Positions 1 to 6,747 of a DNA stretch of 13,765 nucleotides are shown here, piece by piece. Location: contig CAKRXU010000053.1 in NCBI GenBank assembly GCA_934424575.1, positions 1-13,765 of the forward strand, read 5' to 3'. Numbering within the stretch: position 1 is the first letter of the stretch; the number at the start of each line of letters is the position of its first letter. The translations under genes and the position numbers were made by a program. The notes under the pieces are model-generated. The model was not told the origin of the DNA and ran no database searches. It saw nothing but the letters and a program-made list of their open reading frames with translations. This stretch comes from an uncultured Blautia sp. (lineage in GTDB: Bacteria > Bacillota > Clostridia > Lachnospirales > Lachnospiraceae).

Positions 1-14
1 AAATATGGTAGAAT

Positions 15-62
15 CAGATACACAGCGACGGAGCGAAAGTTTCGTCGCTTTTTCTGTATCTG
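15..62 (+). terminator. Intrinsic terminator of the upstream gene
   Basis: A perfect 7-bp stem (AGCGACG 24-30 with CGTCGCT 43-49) is followed at once by TTTTT. A second perfect 8-bp arm pair (CAGATACA 15-22 with TGTATCTG 55-62) encloses it, so the T-run lies in a bulge of a longer hairpin. This fits a rho-independent terminator for a plus-strand gene ending before the window. The outer pairing could also make it work from the other strand. It isolates the ssnA unit from upstream transcription. Confidence 0.75.
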
Positions 63-130
63 GAGTAAATGAGAAATTACTTTTGAATACAAAATTTTTT
101 TGATAAACAAAAATATTTTGCAGATTATGG

Positions 131-159
131 TTGAAATAAAATACAAAGTATGATAGAGT
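131..159 (+). promoter_or_regulatory. Candidate promoter for the ssnA unit
   Basis: The 180 bases between the upstream terminator and ssnA are very AT-rich and must hold the promoter of unit 1. The best pair I can see is TTGAAA (131-136), a 17-base spacer and TAGAGT (154-159), each box moderate. A competing pair is TTGATA (100-105) with GATTAT (123-128), also spaced by 17. No known riboswitch core was recognised here. The assignment is weak because AT-rich DNA gives many near matches. Confidence 0.3.
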
Positions 160-224
160 ATTAGTATAAAATATCTAAATCCTGTGGATGATATGTGTCC
201 TATGTTGGAAAAAATTCACAAGAC

Positions 225-233
225 AAGGAGGAG
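225..233 (+). promoter_or_regulatory. Ribosome binding site that fixes the ssnA start
   Basis: AAGGAGGAG lies six bases before the ATG at 240. The same frame is open back to a GTG at 195, but that start has no such site and would add 15 residues absent from SsnA proteins. The site therefore favours 240. Confidence 0.85.
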
Positions 234-239
234 ATCTTT

Positions 240-1571
240 ATGTTGATTGTTGGAAATGGAAGAATGATCACAAGGGACGCATCCTGCGCACTGCTTGAGA
301 ATGGTGCAGTTGCAATGGATGGTAACACCATAAAGATGGTGGGGGTAACTGATGAAGTAAAGAAAGCATATCCTGATGCAGAATTTATCGATGCACATGG
401 CGGGATCATCATGCCGGCATTTATCAATGCGCATGAACATATCTACAGTGCATTTGCCAGAGGACTGAGCGTGAATGGATACCACCCACAGGGATTCCTG
501 GATATTCTGGATGGCATGTGGTGGAACATTGACCGTCATCTGACTCTGGAGCAGACGAAGCTTTCTGCTTATGCAACTTACATCGATTCGATTAAGAACG
601 GTGTGACAACAGTATTTGACCATCATGCAAGCTTTGGTCACATCACAGGTTCTCTGAATGCGATCGAGGAAGCTGCGAAGGATCTCGGTGTCCGCACCTG
701 TCTGTGCTATGAGATCTCAGACAGAGACGGCATGGACAAATCCCGGGAATCCGTGATGGAGAACGTAAACTTTATTAAACATGCGAAGCAGGACGATAGC
801 GATATGCTGGCAGCAATGATGGGTATGCATGCATCCTTTACAATTTCAGATGAGACAATGGCACTGTGCCAGGAATTAAAACCGGACGGGGTCGGTTATC
901 ACATCCATGTGGCTGAGGGAATCTATGATCTTCACCAGTGCCTCAAGGAGCACAGCAAACGTATCGTAGACAGACTCTATGACTGGGATATCTTAGGTCC
1001 GAAGACTTTGCTTGGACACTGCATCTATATCAATGAGCATGAGATGGATCTGATCAAAGAGACAGATACCATGGTCGTACACAATCCGGAATCCAATATG
1101 GGAAATGCCTGCGGATGCCCTCCTACCATGGAACTGGTACATAAGGGAATCCTGACAGGACTTGGAACGGATGGCTACACCCATGATATGATGGAATCCT
1201 GGAAGGTGGCAAACATCCTTCACAAACATCATCTCTGTGACCCGAATGCCGCATGGGGCGAAGTTCCACAGATGCTGTTTGAGGGAAATGCAAAGATCGC
1301 AAACCGTTACTTTAAGAAGGAACTCGGTGTACTTAAGGAAGGTGCAGCAGCAGATGTGATCGTTATTGATTATGATCCGCTGACTCCTATGAACGAGGGC
1401 AATATCAACAGCCATCTGCTGTTCGGCGTAAACGGTGCCATGGTGCAGACAACGATCTGTAACGGCAAAGTCCTCATGAAAGACCGTGAAGTGCTTGTAT
1501 GTGATGAGGCAAAAGTCATGGCAGACTGCCGTCAGGCCGCAAAAGAACTTGCAGAAGATATCAACAGCTAA
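240..1571 (+). CDS. ssnA: SsnA, metal-dependent amidohydrolase of the selenium/purine locus
   Basis: Predicted cytosolic zinc amidohydrolase of the guanine deaminase/chlorohydrolase-like superfamily. The 443 residues are close to E. coli SsnA (about 442). Visible metal ligands are the HxH pair at H65 and H67 (NAHEH), H223 (HIHVAEG, with E226), H260 (LGH) and D311 (LGTDG). The N-terminal beta segment and the GVNGAMV...ICNGK segment near the end form the usual beta-sandwich around the barrel. The start is the ATG preceded by AAGGAGGAG. It is the first gene of a four-gene unit, 50 bases before ygfK. SsnA is a marker of selenium-dependent molybdenum hydroxylase loci and is also found in anaerobic purine/urate degradation clusters, so deamination or hydrolysis of a purine-derived compound is a reasonable guess. 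The true substrate is not shown by the sequence. Confidence 0.93.
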   Translation: MLIVGNGRMITRDASCALLENGAVAMDGNTIKMVGVTDEVKKAYPDAEFIDAHGGIIMPAFINAHEHIYSAFARGLSVNGYHPQGFLDILDGMWWNIDRHLTLEQTKLSAYATYIDSIKNGVTTVFDHHASFGHITGSLNAIEEAAKDLGVRTCLCYEISDRDGMDKSRESVMENVNFIKHAKQDDSDMLAAMMGMHASFTISDETMALCQELKPDGVGYHIHVAEGIYDLHQCLKEHSKRIVDRLYDWDILGPKTLLGHCIYINEHEMDLIKETDTMVVHNPESNMGNACGCPPTMELVHKGILTGLGTDGYTHDMMESWKVANILHKHHLCDPNAAWGEVPQMLFEGNAKIANRYFKKELGVLKEGAAADVIVIDYDPLTPMNEGNINSHLLFGVNGAMVQTTICNGKVLMKDREVLVCDEAKVMADCRQAAKELAEDINS

Positions 1572-1621
1572 ATGCTGACAATCACTATTTTTGTATTGGA
1601 AATCACAGGGAGAAATAAATT

Positions 1622-3376
1622 ATGAGCGATATTATGAAGAGTATTCCATTTGGACAGTTAATGGAATGGATATTAGCAGAACACAAAGCAACAGGACAGG
1701 TCTTTGGAATCCAGAAGGCATATGTGGCTGATCCGGCCAGGACCGTAGAGATTTTTGGAAGAAAACTTGAGAACCCTGTCGGACCGGCAGCAGGTCCGCA
1801 CACACAGCTTGCACAGAACCTTGTGGCAGCTTACTATGCAGGAGCAAGATTCTTCGAGTTAAAGACAGTACAGAAGATGGATGGACCGGAACTTTCCGCA
1901 TGTATTCCGAAACCATGTATCGTGGCAGAGGATGAGGCATACAACTGCGAATGGTCCACAGAACTTTATGTTCCACAGGCAATGGGCGAATATATCAAGG
2001 GCTGGATGGCACTTCATGTGATCTCCAAAGAATTCGGACTTGGAAGCCCGGACGGATTTCAGTTCAACATGTCCTGCGGCTACAACCTGGAAGGAATCAA
2101 GGATAAGAAGATCGACGACTTTATCGAAGGACTCAAAGATGCCCGTGATACAGAAGTTTTTAAGGAATGTAAGACATGGCTTCTCGATCATGCAGATTTC
2201 TTTGAGCATGTGACAAAAGAAGATATTGAGGCGATCCCGTCAGAAATCTGTAATTCTATCACACTTTCTACTATGCACGGATGTCCTCCGCAGGAGATCG
2301 AAAATATTGTTATGTATCTCCTCAAAGAAAAACACATCAATACTTACGTAAAATGTAATCCGACACTTCTCGGTTATGAATTTGTCCGTAAAGCAATGGA
2401 CAATCTGGGATATGATTACATGGCATTTACAGATTTCCACTTCAAGGATGATTTACAGTATGAGGATGCTGTCCCAATGCTGAAACGCCTCAAAGAAACA
2501 GCAGCACAGGAAGGCCTTTCCTTCGGTGTGAAACTGACCAATACTTTCCCGGTAGATATCAAACGCCAGGAACTTCCGGGTGAGGAGATGTATATGTCCG
2601 GTAAGGCACTGTTCCCGCTCTCTATCACAGTGGCAGCACGTCTTGCAGAATCTTTTGACGGCGAGCTTCCAATGTCCTTTTCAGGCGGAGCTGACCAGAA
2701 GAATATCGATCAGATTGTAGGCTGCGGCATCTGGCCGGTCACAGTGGCAACTGTTCTTCTCAAACCGGGCGGATACAAATGGATGACCCGCATTGCAGAG
2801 AAAGCAGATGAGTGCGAAGCTGGAGAATGTGGCAAAGTCAAAGTAGAAGAAGTGAAGAAACTTGCAGAATCTTCTCTTGCTGATGCTCATTATCAGAAGA
2901 GCACAAAGAAAGCAGCAGGAAAGAGAAACGAAGAGAAATCCCCGCTTCTTGACTGCCTTAAGAAGAAAGATGCTCCGGACAAAAAAGATTTCACAGTACA
3001 CAAACGTGTATGTGGAAACTGTGCAGACGTATGTCCGAACCGTGCAAACGTCCTGATCGAAGTACCGGAGATGGAACTTCTGCAGATTCTTCATGTAGAC
3101 TATATGTGCAACGAATGCGGCAACTGCCGTTCCTTCTGCCAGTATGCAGGAGCACCATATAAAGACAAATTTACTTTATTTGCAACAGAAGAAGACATGA
3201 AAGACAGTACAAACAATGGTTTCACCGTACTGGATACAGAAAGCAAAGAAATAAAAGTACGTATTGGAGACAAAGAAGAAATCGTAAAAGCAGACCAGCC
3301 GTCCGGCATCCTCACAGAAGGACTGTCACAGCTTATCTGCACAGTAATCAATGACTATGCTTACCTGTTGATGTGA
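1622..3376 (+). CDS. ygfK: YgfK-type oxidoreductase, short form lacking the FAD/NAD(P) domain
   Basis: YgfK family, often annotated as putative selenate reductase subunit. Residues 1-~395 form a dihydroorotate-dehydrogenase-like FMN barrel: NPVGPAAGPHTQ (51-62), FNMSCGYN (148-155), STMHGCPP (216-223), KCNPTLLG (244-251), SFSGGAD (352-358). Residues ~398-460 are a charged Lys/Glu-rich linker. Residues 460-520 are a ferredoxin module with C464, C467, C471 and C496, C499, C502, C506, then APYKDKFTLF. Full-length YgfK is about 1000 residues (E. coli about 1032). This one has 584 and lacks the central glutamate-synthase-small-subunit-like Fe-S/FAD/NAD(P) region, with the gap falling just after PLLDC (441-445). 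The frame is intact, so this is a domain loss, not a broken gene. RBS is AGGGAGAA (1607-1614). It probably passes electrons between a ferredoxin and an FMN site. Substrate unproven; a role in reductive purine or urate chemistry is inferred from the locus. Confidence 0.88.
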   Translation: MSDIMKSIPFGQLMEWILAEHKATGQVFGIQKAYVADPARTVEIFGRKLENPVGPAAGPHTQLAQNLVAAYYAGARFFELKTVQKMDGPELSACIPKPCIVAEDEAYNCEWSTELYVPQAMGEYIKGWMALHVISKEFGLGSPDGFQFNMSCGYNLEGIKDKKIDDFIEGLKDARDTEVFKECKTWLLDHADFFEHVTKEDIEAIPSEICNSITLSTMHGCPPQEIENIVMYLLKEKHINTYVKCNPTLLGYEFVRKAMDNLGYDYMAFTDFHFKDDLQYEDAVPMLKRLKETAAQEGLSFGVKLTNTFPVDIKRQELPGEEMYMSGKALFPLSITVAARLAESFDGELPMSFSGGADQKNIDQIVGCGIWPVTVATVLLKPGGYKWMTRIAEKADECEAGECGKVKVEEVKKLAESSLADAHYQKSTKKAAGKRNEEKSPLLDCLKKKDAPDKKDFTVHKRVCGNCADVCPNRANVLIEVPEMELLQILHVDYMCNECGNCRSFCQYAGAPYKDKFTLFATEEDMKDSTNNGFTVLDTESKEIKVRIGDKEEIVKADQPSGILTEGLSQLICTVINDYAYLLM

Positions 3377-3407
3377 TATCCGTGAAACAGGAAAAGGAGA
3401 ATCCACT

Positions 3408-5990
3408 ATGGCAATATTTAAAGTAAATGGACAAAGTGTTCAGCCGGAGAAGAATCAGAAACTTTTGAGATTCCTCCGTGACGAACTTCATCTGACATCC
3501 GTAAAGGACGGATGCAGTGAGGGCGCATGTGGAGCCTGTACAGTGATCATTGACGGAAAAACCTGCAAAGCATGTGTCCCGGATACAGATTCTCTTGACG
3601 GAAGAGAGATCATAACCGTAGAGGGACTGACAGAATGGGAACAGCAGGTATACACCTATGCATATGGAAAAGCCGGAGCAGTACAGTGTGGATTCTGCAT
3701 TCCTGGAATGGTAATGTGTACGAAAGCACTTCTCGATGAAAATATGGAGCCTACGGACGATGAGATCCGATATGCGCTGCGCAATAACTACTGCCGCTGC
3801 ACAGGATACGTCAAGATCATGGATGCCGTCCGTCTGGCAGCAAAGATATTAAAAGCAGGCGAAATTCCAGATGATGGTGACCCGAACTGGACACTTGGCA
3901 ATCGCGTGGCAAGGATCGATGTAGAGGAGAAAGTCCTCGGATACGGCAAATATCCGGATGATTTTTACCTGGATGGCATGCTTTACGGAGTTGCTCTCCG
4001 AAGTAAATATGCACGTGCGAGAGTGCTTTCCATTGACACTTCCAAAGCAAAGGCACTTCCGGGTGTGGAAGCAGTTGTGACTGCAGAAGATATCCCGGGC
4101 GAGAACAAGATCGGTCATCTGAAGCATGACCAGTACACTCTGATCCCGGTCGGCTCTCTCGTACATTATCTCGGCGATGCGATCGCACTCGTAGCGGCAA
4201 AAGACCGTGAAACCGCAGAAAAAGCGATCAAACTTATCAAGGTAGAGTATGAGGCGCTTCCTCATGTACATACGATTGAGGAAGCAGCAGCGCCGGATGC
4301 ACCGAAGGTTTTTGACGAGGAAGAAAACAATATCTGTGCACACAAACACATCAGCAGGGGAAATGCCGAGGAAGCGATCCGAAATTCAAAATATGTGATC
4401 TCGCATCATTTCGAAACGCCATGGACAGAGCATGCTTTCCTTGAGCCGGAATGTGCCGTTGCTTTTTATGATGAGGACGGAGACGTATTTATCTATTCCA
4501 CAGACCAGTCAGCACACCAGACCCTGCATGAGTGTTCTCTGCTCCTTGGAACTGATAAGGTCAAGGTGCAGAATGCACTTGTAGGCGGCGGTTTTGGCGG
4601 TAAGGAGGATATGACAGTACAGCATCTTGCAGCTCTCCTTACTTATGTGACAAAGAAACCGGTCAAAGTCAAATTTACCAGAGCAGAGTCTCTCCTTGTC
4701 CATCCGAAGCGTCATCCGTTCTATATGGATATGACGATGGGCTGTGATGAAGATGGTAATATCATGGGCGTAAAAGCGAGCGTCACTTCGGACACAGGAG
4801 CTTTTGCCTCCCTTGGCGGTCCTGTTCTGGAACGTGCCTGCACTCATGCGGCAGGTCCGTACCATTACGAAAACTTTGATATCGAGGGAACTGCTTACTA
4901 TACAAACAATCCACCGGCAGGAGCTTTCCGTGGATTTGGAGTAACGCAGACCTGTTTCGCGACAGAGACCCTTTTGAATATGATGGCGGATAAAGTTGGG
5001 ATCACTCCATGGGAGATCCGCTACCGCAATGCGATCCGCCCGTGGGAAGTCCTTCCGAATGGCCAGATCGTAGATGATTCCACAGGTCTTGTGGAGACTC
5101 TGGAGGCGGTCAAGGAAGATTATGATGCAGCGATGGCGGCAGGAAAACCGGTCGGGATCGGCTGTGCAATGAAAAATGCCGGTGTCGGCGTTGGTATTCC
5201 GGATACAGGACGTGTGAAACTGATCGTGGAGGATGATGAGAAGCTTCATATTTATTCCGGAGCTTCCTGTATCGGTCAGGGTCTTGGAACGGTTCTCGTA
5301 CAGATGATCGTGACAAATACAGACATCAGACAGGAAGACATCGTATATGAGCGAAGCAATACCTGGATCTCACCGGACTCCGGAACGACTTCCGGTTCCA
5401 GGCAGACGCTTGTTACCGGTGAAGCCTGCCGAAGAGCCTGCGAGAAACTGATGGAGGACCGAAGAGCCGGCAAGGAACTTAAGGATATGAAGGGAATCGT
5501 ATACTACGGAGAGTACCTGGCAAAGACAGATCCTCTTGGCGCAAATGTGCCGAACCCGGTATCCCACGTTGCATACGGATATGCGACCCAGATGTGTGTC
5601 GTAGATCCAAAAACCGGTAAACTGGATCAGATCGTTGCCGCACACGATGTCGGCAAAGCGGTCAATCCACTGTCCTGTGAAGGCCAGATCGAGGGTGGTG
5701 TGGTTATGTCCATGGGCTATGCCCTGAGGGAGCAGTATCCGATTGATGAGAACTGCAAGCCGATACAGAAATATGGTTCTCTCAGATTATTCCGTTCCCA
5801 TGAAGTTCCAAAGATCAAAGCGATCGTAGTAGATAAACCGGGACTCAAAGTAGCCTGCGGAGCGATCGGTATCGGAGAGATCACATCGATCCCTACTGCA
5901 CCGGCGATCGCAGATGCATATTTCCGCTATGACGGAATCCGCAGATACAGTCTCCCGCTTGTGAGCACACCATACGAAAGGAAGGGTTGA
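3408..5990 (+). CDS. xdh: Selenium-dependent xanthine dehydrogenase type, fused [2Fe-2S]-molybdopterin hydroxylase
   Basis: Fused molybdenum hydroxylase of 860 residues that oxidises purines by adding oxygen from water. Residues 1-~150 hold two [2Fe-2S] clusters: C36, C41, C44, C56 (plant-type ferredoxin), then C94, C97, C129, C131 (QCGFC and YCRCTGY). Residues ~165-855 form the molybdopterin part. GGGFGGKE (393-400) carries E400, AFRGFG carries R508, CIGQG carries Q624, and GIGE carries E824, the position of the catalytic glutamate. E400, R508 and E824 match the purine-binding pattern of xanthine oxidases. There is no FAD domain, and no FAD-subunit gene in this unit. There is no in-frame UGA, as expected since selenium in this family is a labile cofactor rather than selenocysteine. 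RBS AAGGAGA sits seven bases before the start. E. coli XdhD has the same fused order. Xanthine, hypoxanthine or another purine is likely; which one is not decided by sequence. Confidence 0.9.
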   Translation: MAIFKVNGQSVQPEKNQKLLRFLRDELHLTSVKDGCSEGACGACTVIIDGKTCKACVPDTDSLDGREIITVEGLTEWEQQVYTYAYGKAGAVQCGFCIPGMVMCTKALLDENMEPTDDEIRYALRNNYCRCTGYVKIMDAVRLAAKILKAGEIPDDGDPNWTLGNRVARIDVEEKVLGYGKYPDDFYLDGMLYGVALRSKYARARVLSIDTSKAKALPGVEAVVTAEDIPGENKIGHLKHDQYTLIPVGSLVHYLGDAIALVAAKDRETAEKAIKLIKVEYEALPHVHTIEEAAAPDAPKVFDEEENNICAHKHISRGNAEEAIRNSKYVISHHFETPWTEHAFLEPECAVAFYDEDGDVFIYSTDQSAHQTLHECSLLLGTDKVKVQNALVGGGFGGKEDMTVQHLAALLTYVTKKPVKVKFTRAESLLVHPKRHPFYMDMTMGCDEDGNIMGVKASVTSDTGAFASLGGPVLERACTHAAGPYHYENFDIEGTAYYTNNPPAGAFRGFGVTQTCFATETLLNMMADKVGITPWEIRYRNAIRPWEVLPNGQIVDDSTGLVETLEAVKEDYDAAMAAGKPVGIGCAMKNAGVGVGIPDTGRVKLIVEDDEKLHIYSGASCIGQGLGTVLVQMIVTNTDIRQEDIVYERSNTWISPDSGTTSGSRQTLVTGEACRRACEKLMEDRRAGKELKDMKGIVYYGEYLAKTDPLGANVPNPVSHVAYGYATQMCVVDPKTGKLDQIVAAHDVGKAVNPLSCEGQIEGGVVMSMGYALREQYPIDENCKPIQKYGSLRLFRSHEVPKIKAIVVDKPGLKVACGAIGIGEITSIPTAPAIADAYFRYDGIRRYSLPLVSTPYERKG

Positions 5991-5991
5991 T

Positions 5992-6483
5992 ATGGCAGTC
6001 AAAAAGAAATTTCCATATAAGGCAGCCATTGTTTCCTGCAATGGTGGATGCAGGGCAGTCAAGGGGGAAGCAGGATGCAGTGAAGGCTGTATCGGCTGCG
6101 GAGCCTGTGTCGATGCATGTAAATTCGGCGCGATTTCCCTCAATGAATACGGAGTGGCAGAAGTCAACGAGTCCAAATGCATTGCCTGCAAAAAATGTAC
6201 CAAAGTCTGTCCGCAGGAGATCATTCATATTCATGAATGCGCGAATTATATCGTGGTCAAATGCTCCAACAAGAGCAAAGGCGCAGCGGCGAAGAAACAG
6301 TGCGAAGCAAGCTGTATCGGCTGCGGGATCTGCGAGAAGACCTGTACTGCAGGTGCTGTTAAAGTAACAGACAACTGTGCAGTGATCGATGAGGATGCCT
6401 GCTTAAGCTGCGGCATGTGTTCCGTCAAATGCCCGCGTCATGTGATCCATGACCTGCGAGGTATCTTTACACCTGTAAGATAA
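5992..6483 (+). CDS. RnfB-like polyferredoxin with four [4Fe-4S] motifs
   Basis: Small soluble electron carrier: 163 residues with 23 cysteines and no membrane segment. Four complete CxxCxxCxxxC motifs are visible: C33-C43 (CIGCGACVDAC), C63-C73 (CIACKKCTKVC), C108-C118 (CIGCGICEKTC) and C137-C147 (CLSCGMCSVKC). That predicts four [4Fe-4S] clusters in two tandem ferredoxin modules. Before them, C16, C20 and C29 with a CNGG sequence recall the Fe-S segment of RnfB, and the whole protein reads like the soluble part of RnfB without its membrane anchor. The gene begins one base after the xdh stop, with AAAGGAAG upstream, so it is translationally linked to xdh. It is the obvious electron partner for Xdh and the shortened YgfK. 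The first unit ends here; no terminator is visible right after it. Confidence 0.88.
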   Translation: MAVKKKFPYKAAIVSCNGGCRAVKGEAGCSEGCIGCGACVDACKFGAISLNEYGVAEVNESKCIACKKCTKVCPQEIIHIHECANYIVVKCSNKSKGAAAKKQCEASCIGCGICEKTCTAGAVKVTDNCAVIDEDACLSCGMCSVKCPRHVIHDLRGIFTPVR

Positions 6484-6533
6484 AGAAAGTAATAAAAGAT
6501 AGACTAAAAATTCAGAAAACTTAAGAGAAAAGA
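6484..6533. other. AT-rich gap after unit 1
   Basis: About 50 bases, very A-rich, between the polyferredoxin stop and the candidate promoter of unit 2. I see no hairpin and no reading frame here. Read-through from unit 1 into the leader is therefore possible and would meet the leader terminator. Confidence 0.5.
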
Positions 6534-6563
6534 TTGCAACTATGCAGTAAAATATGTTACACT
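6534..6563 (+). promoter_or_regulatory. Candidate promoter for the xdhABC unit
   Basis: TTGCAA (6534-6539), an 18-base spacer and TACACT (6558-6563). TG at 6555-6556 makes an extended -10 (TGnTACACT). A transcript would begin near 6568-6572, just where RNA folding begins, which supports the assignment. Each box matches four of six consensus positions. Confidence 0.5.
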
Positions 6564-6565
6564 AT

Positions 6566-6676
6566 GGGTACGCAAAAAGAACTGAATACCTGAAGTGGAA
6601 AATAGCATGGTTCGGAGCCGGACGTAAGTTCAGAGGGGAACAGAGAAGTTTCTTGGGACTTGATCCGGCTCTTTTT
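6566..6676 (+). ncRNA. Structured 5' leader of xdhA, candidate riboswitch or attenuator
   Basis: About 105 transcribed bases run from just downstream of the promoter to a terminator, 71 bases before xdhA. Visible pairings are GGGTA 6566-6570 with TACCT 6587-6591. From that loop, GAACTG 6579-6584 can pair with TGGTTC 6608-6613, giving an H-type pseudoknot. A long hairpin follows from 6615 to 6671. A short alternative hairpin, GGTT 6609-6612 with AGCC 6616-6619, would take up the 5' arm of the terminator and so could act as antiterminator. A structured element ending in a terminator just before a metabolic operon is the usual layout of a riboswitch. I do not recognise the core of the Moco, purine, c-di-GMP, TPP, THF, preQ1 or guanidine classes, so the ligand, if any, is unknown. 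Confidence 0.5.
6615..6676 (+). terminator. Intrinsic terminator in the xdhA leader
   Basis: Perfect 8-bp base stem GAGCCGGA (6615-6622) with TCCGGCTC (6664-6671), then TTTTT. The stem continues upward: AAGTTC (6626-6631) with GGACTT (6656-6661), then GGGGAAC (6635-6641) with GTTTCTT (6648-6654), which includes several G-T pairs, closing on the loop AGAGAA. It is much longer than a plain terminator, which suggests the upper part may have a sensing or binding role. Confidence 0.85.
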
Positions 6677-6747
6677 ATCAGAGAATTTTTCAGAAAATAA
6701 GTGCAGGTATTCCAAAGTTTACAATAAAAACAGGCAGGTGAGAGGTT

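Noticed and set aside
195..239. Upstream GTG start extending SsnA by 15 residues
   Set aside because: The ribosome site AAGGAGGAG lies six bases before the ATG at 240, inside this extension, and the resulting 443 residues match the family length.
4509..5249. Long open frame (246 codons) on the minus strand within xdh
   Set aside because: It is the antisense of well-conserved xdh sequence and has no domain-like pattern; Cys/His/Arg-rich antisense frames like this recur throughout the locus.
5987..6367. Alternative plus-strand frame of 126 codons overlapping the polyferredoxin gene
   Set aside because: It is rich in Arg/Ser/Ala with no recognisable pattern, while the other frame has four perfect [4Fe-4S] motifs.
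6566..6676. Assignment of the leader to the Moco riboswitch class
   Set aside because: The context is attractive, but I could not recognise the conserved core of that class, so I left it as unassigned.
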